Part shown: one piece after another, positions 25,559 to 37,632 of the stretch
How positions within the stretch are numbered: the stretch's first letter is position 1
Layout of the letters: each line of letters begins with the position of its first letter
Assembly: GCA_008973525.1 (NCBI GenBank)
Contig: WACJ01000306.1
Coordinates: forward strand, 1-64,000
DNA: 64,000 bases
Source of the DNA: Stenopsyche tienmushanensis
Taxonomy: Eukaryota; Arthropoda; Insecta; Trichoptera; Stenopsychidae
Direction of reading: 5' to 3'
The notes under the pieces: generated by a model
Told to the model about the DNA's origin: nothing
What the model saw: only the letters and a program-made list of their open reading frames with translations
Database searches by the model: none
Program-made: the position numbers and the translations under genes

Positions 25559-26277
25559 CCTATTAAGTGGGCGGGACGTATATATACGTCCAACGTAAAC
25601 TGCATCGAAATTGGATAGGACGTATATATACGTCCTCGAAATATATGTTGAGTCCTAAAGCAGGTGGGACTTTTTTATTTAATGAATGTGTGAGTTGTCG
25701 ATACATGTTTTGATGTGAATTTAGGATAGGTAGCAAATTGTTTGCACTTCGCATAAGATAAGATGCAAAGGCAAACTTATAGTTTTAAAATAGAAGGACA
25801 AAAAAGACGTATTGATGCTCAGTTCAAACAACATAATAAAAAGCCAACCTATGCCATTAAAACACAGCATTACACCTAAACCCTCACGCTTAGTTTAAAG
25901 GCGTTTTCTAAGAACAAATGAAAGGGACCTAAAGCCAGGAAATGTCGAGTTTATTACAAAAAAGGGAAAGAATCTACATACTGGTGTCCGAATTGTGAGG
26001 TAGCACTACGTATCAACAACTGTTTTAAAATATATCACACAGAAGTAGAATTTTGAATTTATGTATGGATATATTTTATTTTTTTAAGCTCTATGTTTCC
26101 ATTTTCTTTGTATGCTTTTCTTTATTATTTTGTATTTGTCGTTCGTTCGTGTCATCGTTTAAAAAAAAAAATATGAGCTCACCGCCAGGTGGGCAGGACG
26201 TATATATACGTCCTAACGAAAATGTGCGCTCCCACTGTATGTTGCGTTATTGAAAAGGAACTTCCCCGCTTAACAGG
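25559..26277 (+). mobile_element. piggyBac-like deletion derivative (719 bp)
   Basis: The element is flanked by TTAA on both sides (25555-25558 and 26278-26281). Its ends are CCTATTAAGTGGGCGGG and, inverted, CCTGTTAAGCGGGGAAG. The 18-nt perfect palindrome GGACGTATATATACGTCC lies just inside the left end (25574-25591), again at 25618-25635, and inside the right end (26196-26213). It retains the last codons of a piggyBac transposase (25922-26056). The right end is repeated at 60342-60435. TTAA targets, matching ends and the C-terminal zinc motif together make the assignment firm. Confidence 0.85.
25922..26056 (+). pseudogene. piggyBac transposase C-terminal Cys-rich domain relic
   Basis: The frame reads KGPKARKCRVYYKKGKESTY, then WCPNCEVALRINNCFKIYHT, then a stop at 26056. 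C-x2-C followed by C-F-x-x-Y-H is the cysteine-rich zinc domain that closes piggyBac transposases and binds the element ends. One usual cysteine of the KCRVC pair is replaced by tyrosine. A stop lies directly upstream in this frame, and the catalytic DDD core is missing, so nothing functional remains. Confidence 0.75.
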
Positions 26278-26289
26278 TTAAGAACATTT

Positions 26290-28005
26290 TTGTGCGTACT
26301 TTACAAGTTCGACTATTTCAAATTGACCAAGGTACTGTAGTCTTCAATTGCTTTTAAATATGGAGTCATGTTGTATTTTATGAATTTGAACAGGATGACA
26401 TCGATAAAATATTTCCGCTTACTTTTTTGTATGAATTCAAATTAGCACAAGTAGAGATATTAAAAGAGCTTTTACAAAAGGATCGATTTGTAAGAAAACA
26501 ATTCAAACATGATAAATAATATAAATCATTTTGGTAATATGAATCTCGACAATAAGCCTCCAGAAAACCCAAAACATCGTTAGTGATGGAAATTTAACAA
26601 CCATATTGGAAACTAATCCACATTCAAAAGTTCGAGTATTCGCTTGTGAGTTACATAGTAGTGTTGCGTATATTTTTCGTCATCTCTTTTCAAAAAGCTG
26701 GATAAATGAGTGCCGCACGAACTGATTGCTATATTTCATAAAGGATAAGCGAACTTTTTTCATTTAATATATGTTTATATTAGAGCCGTCTTGATATTAA
26801 AAACTGCTATTTTTCTCTGGCAATATCTGGAAATCTACTGAAATATTTTCAATATAGCAGATTGACTCCTTTGTTGAAGGAAAACAATGTAATTTGAGTG
26901 CGAAATATTTCGAAAAGAAGTGTACCCATGAGGTCGAGGCAATTTTTTGCCAAAAATATTCTTGTAATAAAACTATACTGTATTCATTTGCCTTATTACA
27001 TGCTTTGTGCCTTTGAACAATAAATTCAAAGTACAATAATCTACGCATAAATTACACTCAAATTTCTTCAGCAACAATTTGGCCAATGATCGATGTCCAA
27101 CACTGAAACACGCCACAATTGAAAATTACATGCTGAAGAACATTCGTGCTTTGCATGCATAACAACTCGACCTAAAATTTAATAAGCCACTCCTTTGTTC
27201 CAACCATATTTTTTTACGTCCAAATCAAACGTATTTCGAAGAGGGCTTGATTTCGATTATGTTAAGCATACGAATAAGAGGTCTTACTTTGGAAAATCGA
27301 TAAGTTAGCAATATTCTCATTAAACATTATAAATTTCCAACTGTGTATCAACGAATCGTGCCACAATCGTTTAACTATTGGGAGTTGAAAAAGCGTACAA
27401 AATAGTAATAAATCATTTTGAGTGTAATTCCCTACATGCTCGGGCCAAATAATTTATGTTAATGTTATCGTTCTATGTATTGTAAATAATCTGAAAGCAA
27501 GCTTACGTGACTAATGTAATATATAGTCTTGATAAATGGAATGTGTGAAAATCAAGGACTGAAGTCAGAGCCTAGCTAATTGTTCAAAAACAAATATTTT
27601 TATACAGGATACACACAACTTTTAGAAATAATCAGTCAATAAGTTCATATAATTTTATTCTTTGGAAGATATTATCAAAAAACGAACCCAAATGAAGAAG
27701 AAAAAAGTTTAAAGCGAAAAAATCCTACAAAATTATTGAGTGATGTATTATTTTATTCATTGCCAAACACATAAAATCCTAAATCATTTTTACATGAAAA
27801 AATAACTGTAGGCATTTTTTTGGACAAAAAATAACCCTAATAAAGAAAAAAGTTTAAACTAAAAAAAAATCCAATAAACTTATTGAGTGATTGATGTGTT
27901 AGAATAAATTTACTAAGTACTCAACAATAGTCAAATTTGCAGTGTCATCAGTTATTTCAGTATTTAAATGATGAAATTTCAGCCTTTCTATCCAAACCAT
28001 CTTCA
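26290..28005. other. Intergenic, no supported gene
   Basis: AT-rich DNA. Only short, low-complexity frames are seen. Confidence 0.4.
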
Positions 28006-28009
28006 TTAA

Positions 28010-28208
28010 CCTTTCCTTTGCTATGGTGTATTTACTACACTGAGTCAAGTAATAGTAAAGTTGTAATAATGGGAATTTTTACATTACTACATTGAATCTC
28101 GATATACTATATATATATATATTATAAACCATCGATATGAAATATAATAAATACAAGGTTTTAGAATGTCATATGGCGTACTAAATACGTAGCATCGTAA
28201 GGGAAAGG
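28010..28208 (+). mobile_element. 199-bp TTAA-flanked MITE
   Basis: TTAA lies on both sides (28006-28009, 28209-28212). The ends are CCTTTCCTTTGC and, inverted, CCTTTCCCTTACG. Each end has a small inner palindrome: GTGTATTTACTACAC on the left and CGTACTAAATACG on the right. The left two thirds resemble 17165-17245 and the reverse of 57805-57890, so this is probably an internal-deletion derivative of a longer element. The size and TTAA target fit a piggyBac-type MITE. Confidence 0.7.
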
Positions 28209-28212
28209 TTAA

Positions 28213-29038
28213 GAAAGTTTACACCAATTAAGTCTATATCTTACTCGAGACAAAGATCAAAGAGAACTAAACAGCAAGAAAAAAGATTAATATAACCAAA
28301 TTATAATCAGAAATAAAAATCCCTCGTTCATAATTGTCTTATTATAATTAAACAAATAATCAAAAATATAAGAAATAAAATAAATCATCATATGGTTTGA
28401 TAATAACCAACAAGAGATAATTAAATTATAATTATTGTACTTAAGCATGCATTAACCCGGCAATAAATAGATAGCATTGTTCTAGAATCCACAAATAATT
28501 GAATAGAATTATAGAGTAATTAATTTTACATCGACTAATGCTATTGTAATAAACAAATAAATTAAACCATTTCACAAAAACATCATGGAATGACTATCAT
28601 AAGATTATTCAAACCTAGTACATACTGCTATATCTATAGGAATTTTAAAAAATACAAATTTGTTTTAAACAAAATTTATTCATGAAGATGGAGTACACAA
28701 CTGATTTTTTTTATATTGATTTTGTTTATTTAAGAAAATATTTCAAATGAAATTTGCGTTGTTCAAATTTCATTTCATATTTACTGAGTTCTTTTCAATA
28801 CATGTTGAAACATCAAAAACATTTTTTCTTTTTAATAGAACATAAGTAATGAAATTGACAAACAATAGTTTGTTCAACTCTCGTCAGTACACTGTCTTCT
28901 CCTTGTAATCATGCATAAACATGAAAATGTTGATATCAATGCAATACTTCATTGTTTCATTCCGTATTGCTTATCAAACGGATACTAGGCATTAAAACAT
29001 ATTAAGCCCAATCGATTGATAATAATACTTTCATAGGA
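28213..29038. other. AT-rich 3' flank of PTRH2
   Basis: The region downstream of the PTRH2 stop codon. It would contain the 3' UTR, but no canonical AATAAA was seen within 100 bases of the stop on the minus strand. Confidence 0.4.
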
Positions 29039-31874
29039 TCAACATAATTTCAAATGACCAGTAACTTCATCGATAGCATTTTTGCTTGCCGGTCCAATTC
29101 CTAAAACTGTTTTTGTATTTGGGGCAATCTGGGTACGACCAGCGTCACGAATAAGTGATGTTGTGAGTCCTGCTCGTTTTGCATTATTAAAAATGCTCAT
29201 TAATTCTTCTTCGGATTCCACTTTCAAGGCAACTTTTGCTTGACCTGTGTACTCCCATTCTTTGATCGCGGCGGGATCTCTATTGAGTGCCTTTGAATAA
29301 GCACCAACTGCAGCGTGTGCACATTGCGCTGCAATTTTTCCTTTGCCCATCTTTAAATCTGATCTAACAACCAACACCATTTTGTACTCGCCGTCATCGT
29401 TGAATTTCTAAAATAAAAATATCAAAATTAGACCAATTTAGTACTAACGACAAAAAATTTACGTTTTCAATAAATAAGCACTTTTATTGCTATTCAGTAT
29501 TTCATTTGAAATTCAGAATCTTCTTAGGTTCCACTTCAATTGTGCCATGTATACAATTCATAATCGATCAAATCGATAAATAATACTCACCAGAAAACTC
29601 TAAAAGTTTATCCAATATAAAGCATGAAAATGAAATAAAATTTTATTATTTATTTTGTATTTGATAAATAAATTCACAATGAATTTTAAACAATATTATA
29701 AAATTGCTTCAGACCACTGTTAACTAATATAAAGTGTGTTGTTAACTAATATAATTATTATGCAAAAATATACCTAAACAATTTATTATTTAGTTGAAAT
29801 TAAATGTAGTCAATCATACAATGCCACTCGAAACTGTTAAAATGTTTTCCAAACGTTTCTTTTCGCTTCATTTTTTGTCGAATCACACCCTTTTAGTCTT
29901 TAATATTTCTATTATATTTGTTAATGTATACATATGAATTTTATTGAAAGAAAAAATAAGACAAAAAATAAAAAAAATATTTTGAACAGTTTTGTGCACA
30001 CGGACTTCTCTTTAGATATTCACTGGCTAAACCTAAACTTTTTTGTCAGAACCGCCATATATTAAAAGAAATATTACACAACGTAAAGTCATTTTTTCTC
30101 AACCCTTTGGTCGATGAAGCCTGTTGCGTTTCAATACGCTCTACCGAGTCATCATAAGTTATGGACCGCTTAGGAGTCAGCGTTGACTCAATCAGTACTA
30201 TTCACAAAGATCTGTCTGATTTTTTTCCAAGGAACAAAGGAGGAAGATCGCGGAAGCTGACGATTGCCGGAAAAGGCTTGAATTTGTAAAAACCTATATC
30301 AACTGGACTTTAGACGATTGAAAATGGGTTATCTGGTCAAATTTAATGAAGATAAACCATATCCTATAGGATGGTTTGTAGTGGAGCTAGTTAAAGGCCG
30401 GAAGAAGTCCTGAAAGCAAGTCAAATCGACCAACTGTCAAGCGCGGAGGCGAACGAATCATCATTTGGACTCGGTTTCAAAAGGAATAGGACAACATCAC
30501 TATAGAACAATATCAGAAGCTCATTTCCTCGATGCCTAGTCGATTACAAGCTGCAATTAACACAAAATGTGGCCCAACAAAGTACTGAACTTAGATGAGT
30601 ATGACCGTACATGTGTGGTCGCACTCTACTGATTCAGAGAGAGTATTGCCGTACATTTATGGTCAAAATATTTCAAATAGAATATTATCATTTGTTCAAA
30701 TTATGATGTGAAACATTACATATACAATCTGTTTTATTTTTTCGTCTCAAGCTCTTCAAAATAGCAGAAAAACTAAATAAACAATGTTTTTATAGAAAGC
30801 AAAGATGAAGAAACGGTAGAAGATCTGATGTAGTCAATCCAACCTACGAGGACTAAACATTGTTAGACATATAAACGAAAATAGGGCGATGATAATTATT
30901 TATAATATAAATTATTTCATTCAAAAATCAATCGTCAGGAACTCAGGAACTACTCTTCAACACCAATGCAATGAATTCTACAGTTATGGAAGCGATATTA
31001 GATACATCCTTTTGAGAGTCTTTTGCTTTGGACGTTTGAACTTTTTCTTCCAAATGCAAACTTATAATTATGCTATATATAATTTTTAAAAAAGAATAAA
31101 AAATTGAAATCCCAAAACATGAACACTAAAAAGTTCACTGTTCAAAGGGTTAGTATATGTCAATACTGCTCCACCGCTTTTGATGTTACCACTCTGTTTG
31201 TATGATTTTATGTTGATAACCATCAGAATTAAATAATTTAGAAATTATCCTCCTTTATAAAAACTCGTATAACTATACTGCCAATTTATTAGCAAAAACG
31301 CACATATGGTAACAGATAGCTATGCAAAAATATACTTATATCTTCATAATTAGACACTGTACATGTACTTACATGATAAGTATTCTAATTAATTTATAAT
31401 ACACAATAATTTTATATTTTTGGCTATGCTTCAAAATAAAATATTTTTTCTAAATATGAGAAATTAATAAATGAGATTTAAATAGAAAAAATATTATGGA
31501 TAAATGTATTTGATACGTACTTTCGAATCCATTTGTAAATGCCAAACTCTATCAGAATATCACAGAAATTTCAAGTCACAGCTGACAGGTTATGAGACAT
31601 GTCACCAAGAGCATGTGGCACAAAATGTGTCGAAACATCTGTCGCTATTACGACTGATCGTGATAAGTAAACAGAATGACTGGTTGCGAAATTAAATCGC
31701 GTCACCGTCACGGTGATTCATTTCGCATTAGCGACTTACCTTTATATCTTGTTTCTTTGAAGTAGAATTTGTAGCGGCACAATTCAATCGGAAGAATGCT
31801 CTTCGATTGACGTACAAAGCGCAAAGACAGACGCCACAGGCGATACCAGTTAAAAACGCAGAGTTAAAATCCAT
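29039..31874 (-). CDS. PTRH2: Peptidyl-tRNA hydrolase 2, mitochondrial type (PTRH2/Bit1)
   Basis: The protein hydrolyses peptidyl-tRNA; animal members are anchored in the mitochondrial outer membrane and also have a pro-apoptotic role. Two exons are joined in phase 0. Exon 1 (31740-31874, donor GTAAGT) encodes 45 residues with a hydrophobic N-terminal anchor, [16 protein letters not shown]. Exon 2 (29039-29407, acceptor TTTTATTTTAG) encodes the catalytic Pth2 domain. It begins [19 protein letters not shown] and includes [18 protein letters not shown] and [19 protein letters not shown], ending GHLKLC. The 167 residues are close to the usual roughly 180. An in-frame upstream ATG at 31892 would add six residues (MQSERK); I chose the ATG at 31874 for its AAGATGG context. 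The 2.3-kb intron holds a Tc1 relic. The gene lies head-to-head with the CCDC42-like gene. Confidence 0.95.
30085..30595 (+). pseudogene. Tc1-like transposase relic in the PTRH2 intron
   Basis: Antisense to PTRH2, broken frames read [20 protein letters not shown], then [14 protein letters not shown], then [15 protein letters not shown] and [18 protein letters not shown]. These match the order of Tc1 transposases: HTH end, the RLxFAxxHxxWTxxDW region, the TVKHGGGSIMVWG block, and MPxRIxAVI near the C-terminus. Stops and indels are frequent. The sequence after LDD, where the first catalytic region usually reads WSDE, is degraded to WSNLMK. No clear inverted repeats were found. Confidence 0.75.
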
Positions 31875-32532
31875 CTTTCTTTCACTTTGCATTCGCTACC
31901 TCAACATAACCTATAATGAAGGCACCGGCAATAATCTGACAGTTACCGACACAGAAGTCCACTGCTTTACCGGGAACGTACTTTAACCAATAAACGCCCT
32001 TCTAAAATAATGTACTTAACAAGATCGAGCGACAATTTATTTAAAATATTTTATATATAGACAGCCATTTACCATTTCTCCCCCTTTGTTTTACTCTTCA
32101 ATGTATTTACAAGTTTTTTTTATTTTGCTATTTAAAACGGCCATACATTGAGTTAATATTTGAAATAATTTTTAAGCGTCTCAATCTGTCAGAAAAATTG
32201 GCCATAAATCATTTATATATGAGCATAAACCAATTTACTTATTAATAATTTTGTTTCGATTTAATTAGTTACATTTATTTCTAAAATTCAAGCTATTTAA
32301 AATGTTCTAAATAATATTGGTTTTTAGCTTGTTTCATTTTTATAAATTCAATTATTAAGATTTATAACAATTGTCAGACCGTAAATCAAATTATATCTCT
32401 TTACCCTAGCTTCAAAAATTAAATCGATATTCGTTGTTTAGTTTCTCGTAGCAACCGCCCAGACGCGTAATCAATTCCATTCGAATTTTTATTTCATTTG
32501 TATCCATCATTCCCGATCAAATACTCTCTAAA
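31875..32532. promoter_or_regulatory. Shared upstream region of PTRH2 and the CCDC42-like gene
   Basis: Only 658 bp separate the two divergent start codons, so both promoters and 5' UTRs must lie here or overlap. No TATA box or initiator can be assigned with confidence by eye. Confidence 0.5.
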
Positions 32533-35500
32533 ATGTCTATTAAATCGAAACAAAGGGATCTTACTCCAATTGTTTTACCGCAAGGTCCTCCAATTAAATC
32601 TGTAAAGGATTATTTCTTCTCCAAGAACGAAAATGGCTTGATGAGGTAACCTCAACAAATTAAACCCTATTGCATAATTGAGTATTTAAAAGGAATTACT
32701 GAATACAAATTTCAAGAATTGCTCGTTCCATTATCAACCAATAATATAAGCTCATGGTCATGTTTTTTGTTGAATATGCCCGGGACATTGCACTTAAATG
32801 ATTCATCCCACCTCAATATTCATCCTGTGGACCAATCATATTACCTGTGCCTAAATTTGGTACACGAATGACATCATTGCCATAACATCAATCTTTATAT
32901 GATTCACAGCTGCCGATCTAAAGCAAATGTTTAATATGGAACAAAGATACATTTAAATGTAATTCATTTGTAGGATTCCTGAGTGTGATGCTGTTGGAAG
33001 AGGCCCAGGATTGGCTACTTCTCGAGCATATCGCGATCAAACATCAGCTCGTATTCGCTTAAAAAATGCTTTATCTGAACATGAGCAAAGAAAAGAACAC
33101 ATGGAGAAGTGTTGGGATACACTTTTTAAACATCAACAAATGTTTAGGGAAGCCTTCCTTAAATTTAATCGGGTATTTTGATTGCATGTATAAATCTTAC
33201 TTCATTTATATCTTTCAAACGGCCATATGATTTTTCTTATTTTTGTAATATATGAATGACAGTTTTCATCAAAGGAACCCCATTGTTATTGGCATTTAAG
33301 GGTTCAGTGCTCATTTAATCTGTAGCAGATGTTTGCTGAAATAATCATTTATTTGGACAATACCACTAAATACAGTCAAATATCTCTTTTTATACATAAG
33401 AAAATAATTACATAAAATGTAATAATAACTCATGTAATTTAATATAATTAATTAATTCTTAAAACAATTAGGTTTGCATTCGTGGCTTTAAAATCATAAT
33501 TAAAATCAATATCATATATCTATTTTAATATTCAAAAAAGCTGTAAATCTGCATCAAAAAGCATCAAAATAAAATCATTGCAAATATACATTAATTGTGA
33601 AATATATATTTTTGCAGCAAGTGATTGAAAATAAATATAAACGAGAATGGGCAATGCAGAAAACAGCAGGCGACAGTGAAGCTCTTATTTTAAAAACTGC
33701 TGAAGTTGAAAAATGCAAAGAAGACATCCAAAAATATTCGGCAATTTGTTCAGAAATGGAAAAAAAGCTTGAAACCTATGGCATATTTGAGGTATATTTT
33801 TTCCTGTGTAAAAAAATGAACAAGGACGAAGATCCATGATTAACATTCATTTGCAATTTTCATTCACATCTTTGTGATTTTTTTCCTATTGCATTCATAT
33901 TTAACTCGTTCGTCGCCGCGTCCACCAAATATGCGCAACGGGCGTTCCCCCGCGGAGGCCCCGTCGCGTCATTTTGGTGGACGTTTTCTTCCTCCATTTA
34001 ATTTAATGGAATTATCACATACAAATATAAAATAAACAGAATATAAAAATAAATATATTATACATAACTGCCAGTCCTTGACAGACTTATTCCACCATTC
34101 ATCCATTCGCCTTGCCACATGACCTACCAACTAAAATGCTTTACTATTTTCCCACAAATTTATATACCAGCGTAAGATCTCCTATGGAGATCGCTTCGTA
34201 AAATGAATATTTTACAATACTAAATGTAATATGAAAACCATTTTATTTCAGCTTATCGATAATAAACATATTTATTGTTATAATTTACAGAAATATTTGA
34301 TGTCCGTCGTCGACAAATATACAGAGTTCAAACAACCCATAGATATCATTCATCGCTTTCAGGAATTGAGTAATTTTTTTAATTATAAATACACATTAAA
34401 TACAATAAAATATTAATTCAAAATGCTTCATATTTTCATTATTATCAGCTTAAACGTTTATTTATAATGTTTACATAGAAAAAAAATTAATTATCATGAA
34501 CAACGTGTCGTACTGTATCAAATGCTTTTTCTATGTCAACAAAAATGTTATGGGAATTAAATTGTAATATTATTTTTCGATATAGCATCAGCAAATAGTA
34601 CATTGTCAAAAAACCAAGAAAAACTAATGAGCACAATCGAAAGAATCGCCGGTGAAATGTCTAGCATGATCGAAAGTCAGAAAATAAATATGGTCGGAAT
34701 GACGAATCAATTGGCCTCTTTGAAGGTATATTGCGAATTTATTGTAAGATAAATTGTATATTTTATTCTAATGCATTGTATGTATTGTCAGATGCGTCAC
34801 GATCTTGCCAAAAATGAGTCTAAAAAGTGGGAAGTCGTCTTGAATAGGGTCAAAGAAGAGATTGGCAAAAGAGAATTGGAATTTTACAGAGTTCGTGAGA
34901 GCCTGTGGGCATTGTACCTCAACATATGTAAAGATAAAGGTTGGTTTTTAATTAATTCCATCATTAATCTTCTTATGATAATTATTACCTCCATAAAAGA
35001 CTTGCCTTGGGGAAAAAACACGCTAAACCACGTTGAATTTAAATCTATATCAAAGAATAAAATTGCAGACTTGACATGGAAATATTTTCAAATGTAGCTT
35101 GTCATCATCCAGCAATCATTTACTTGAATAATAATGATGCATATGTGGCACCATACGCCCGCCGATGGTCAAACCCGTGATGATGCAACATATGCATCAC
35201 CGGCCACGAAAGTGTTAAGGTGCATCAATGGATCAATAAAACACTCGCTGAAGATAATTTAGAATTATGTTTTACAATAGTTATAAACATTAACACGTCA
35301 AAGGATAAAAAGGACGGTTGGAAGAAGGACACTTTTATAGCTGATTTTATTGTTTGGATCAACCCAATAAACTTTAGTTGAAACAGACCTTACATACGAT
35401 ACTGATAAATCATTAAAACGGGTTGTTTAGGATAGGTGTCCTATTTTCTGATTCAGTTTAACGATGGCAATATTTCGCTGCGCATATCGGAAAGCAATAA

Positions 35501-37496
35501 ACATAAATATGTATAGACTGTAAAAAAAATCTTCGGCCATAGAGCTTTATCGAATATATTTATTTTGCAACCACATGTTACATAATTAGTTGCAGGACCC
35601 CTTGCCGAAGCCGCCGCCGGGCATTGTTCAAAATTTAGACCCCTATTAACTAGGATTGTTTTCACAACCCTTATATATCTTGAATGGCACCAAACCTTTC
35701 CATTTCATCGCATCCGAATTGCTTTCATTCAGTTAACGCTTTATTCGTTCCCATAACGATATTTCTGGTAAATTTCTTCCCTCATCGCAAAAAAGTACTT
35801 CCGCGCCTCGGGATACGTATTTATAATATATGAGTGTTTTTTATGTTTTTTGATTCGTACAATGATCGTCGTCACATTATTACATCGCTCTTCTTCGATT
35901 CGCTCCCGAGACAAAATCGAACGACAATAAATATAACAATGTAATCCAGATATTGTACGTCGATTTAGCACCACTTAGATCATCGGCATGGCATGGCATC
36001 TACTTTCTGTTGTTCGTCTATTTTTGCCTATTAATGTATTGCTAAAATAAAAGGACAGGGTTACCGTGCAAGTCTGCCGTAGTAGAGTAGATTTTGCAAA
36101 AAAGTGGTGATACTCGACTAATGGCGCTACACCAGAACAGTCAAGGAGGAGTAACAAAATTGGTCAACGAAAAGAATGATGCGAGTATCTTAATTATCAA
36201 AACAAACGCCTATTCTCAAGACAACACGAACAGTCGAGCTTCGACTTCTGGACATTCATTATTTTCTTAAACCTTGTTCGTAACAAAGTGATATAGTGAA
36301 TTGTGAATAGAAATACACATTTATATTTTTATTATCATACAAGTTTTATTTTGATTTTACATAATTATTTGAAATATTATATTATATGACATAAAAGGGT
36401 ATAATAAATAAATAAACGTTTATGAAAATGTATACCTCGTACAGTACATTCGATAATTTATTTTAAAAAATGGGCATCTCGTCCTGCGCCGAATTTCGAC
36501 GATTAAAACGTGTATAGGTACCTTTACGGCATGATATTGCTATCGATATATGATTGTATGATGAAACGCAATACACCCGTCTTTGTCTCCAGATTATTTG
36601 AATAACATGTTCTTTTCCAACTGAGGTAGATAATCATTAAATATACCGAATCTCGCTTGACTGAGTTCCGAACGTTCCTGCGGAAAATCAAGCGACAAAC
36701 GCATTCAAACATTTACATTCAACATGCCGCATTTTGCGCGCAAACTCCTCCCCCCCCCCCCGCGTTCCGCCATGCCTCGCGGCCAGGCCATTATGGTGCA
36801 TCCGTCAAACGTCTCGCAAGGCAAATCCGTACACACATAATGCTTTTGTTAATTCTATAACATTCACAAAGGTGCGCACAACAATTTCCCAATATTTCGT
36901 CGTAATCGCATGAACGCTATAGAAATGTATACCTAACAAACCATGACTAATGATGACACACATTCATTTTTATATATATAGATAGACAATCATATTTTCA
37001 AAAGAATATTTATTGCCAATTTAAAATATCTCTTTACAAAATTAAATTGGGATCGTTTAAACATCAAAGACGACTTTTATTTGTTGTTCAATGCATTGTA
37101 TATTTAATACTGGCAATAAGCCACTATTAATGATATTGAGAAAATATTTTCTTATGAATTTAGTATTATTGAAGGGAAAGCAATCCTGGAATAAATTTAT
37201 GAATACTGCTAATCTATTTTAATTAGCATTTGATGAAAATGGATGGGAATTGAAGATCTGATTTATGGTGTTCTAAAAATATTTTCTTATAATGGAATGT
37301 TTTGAAATTTGATCGATTTATGCTATTTTTGTTTATATTTATAGGTATCAAAGCGTCATGCAAAAAGCAGGATTATGACGGCCAACTTGTGATGGTGATG
37401 AGAGGACTCATTGAAATTAAGAAGATTGTCAGTCTCGCCGAGGAAAAAGCCAGAACGGATCTCTCATCAGAGAATGCCCAAAAATCTACTGTTTAA
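32533..37496 (+). CDS. CCDC42-family coiled-coil protein (DUF4200; CFAP73-like)
   Basis: A predicted 334-residue cytoplasmic coiled-coil protein. In other animals CCDC42 and CFAP73 act in sperm-tail and motile-cilium assembly. Seven exons with GT/AG borders and consistent phases: 32533-32645, 32974-33172, 33618-33791, 34291-34369, 34586-34725, 34792-34939, 37345-37496. Residues from about 60 to the C-terminus are Lys/Glu-rich heptad-like sequence. The family hallmark is the join of exons 3 and 4, KLETYGIFEKYLMSVVDKY followed by IIHRFQEL. This aligns with the KLKDYYIFNKYLEKVV...RYKTL region of CCDC42 and corresponds to the end of DUF4200. Length is close to CCDC42 (about 316). CCDC42 and CFAP73 cannot be told apart here. 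Exon 7 follows a 2.4-kb intron and is the least secure join, though its phase and stop agree. AATAAA lies at 37550. Confidence 0.85.
33901..33995 (+). mobile_element. GC-rich TTAA-type element end in intron 3
   Basis: TTAA at 33901-33904 is followed by CTCGTTCGTCGCCGCG. Then come CGTCCACCAAA and its inverse TTTTGGTGGACG about 45 bp apart, enclosing a very GC-rich loop. The start resembles the end at 35214 read inverted (CACTTTCGTGGCCG). It stands out sharply from the AT-rich intron. The other end was not found with confidence. Confidence 0.45.
35181..35218 (-). mobile_element. TTAA-type element end with inner palindrome
   Basis: On the minus strand: TTAA (35218-35215), then CACTTTCGTGGCCGG, then TGATGCATATGTTGCATCA, a 7-bp perfect stem (35181-35187 with 35193-35199). 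Same design as the other TTAA elements in the window. The opposite end was not identified. Confidence 0.5.
36797..36982 (-). mobile_element. Helitron 5'-terminal fragment, family B copy 2
   Basis: On the minus strand it starts TCTATATATATAAAAATGAA at 36982 and is parallel to 25005-25192, including the shared ATGGTGCATCCGTCAAACGT block. It lies in intron 6 of the CCDC42-like gene. A 10-base C tract (about 36751-36760) sits just upstream. Confidence 0.6.
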
Positions 37497-37632
37497 ATCA
37501 TAAATAACACTTGGATTTAACCTTTTGTATTTTTGGATTGTATATAAATAATAAATTATATTGTAGGGAAAATACAGTCATTGTAAAGCGTAGACGTTGT
37601 GGATTTTGCTTACATTTTTAAGTGTGGGATTA
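37497..37632. terminator. 136-bp gap between convergent stop codons
   Basis: The CCDC42-like gene (stop at 37494-37496) and the ODAD1-like gene (stop at 37633-37635) converge here. AATAAA at 37550-37555 serves the plus-strand gene. No canonical minus-strand signal is visible in the gap, so the minus-strand 3' UTR may extend into its neighbour and the two transcripts may overlap. Confidence 0.55.

Larger units (their letters stand above)
34940..37344 (+). other. Intron 6 of the CCDC42-like gene: mobile DNA
   Basis: This 2.4-kb intron holds a TTAA-type end at 35181-35218 and a Helitron-type end at 36797-36982, with unassigned DNA between. No exon candidate was found inside it. The minus-strand frames here (for example 35453-35665) were not recognised. 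Confidence 0.5.

Noticed and set aside
31698..31712. TCACCGTCACGGTGA hairpin
   Set aside because: Only a 6-bp stem near the PTRH2 exon 1 donor; too short to call.
35453..35665. 70-codon minus-strand frame within intron 6
   Set aside because: Considered as a nested gene or missed exon; no motif, and phase does not fit the host gene.
36751..36760. C homopolymer as a structural element
   Set aside because: A single short tract beside a Helitron end; possibly a sequencing-prone site rather than a feature.
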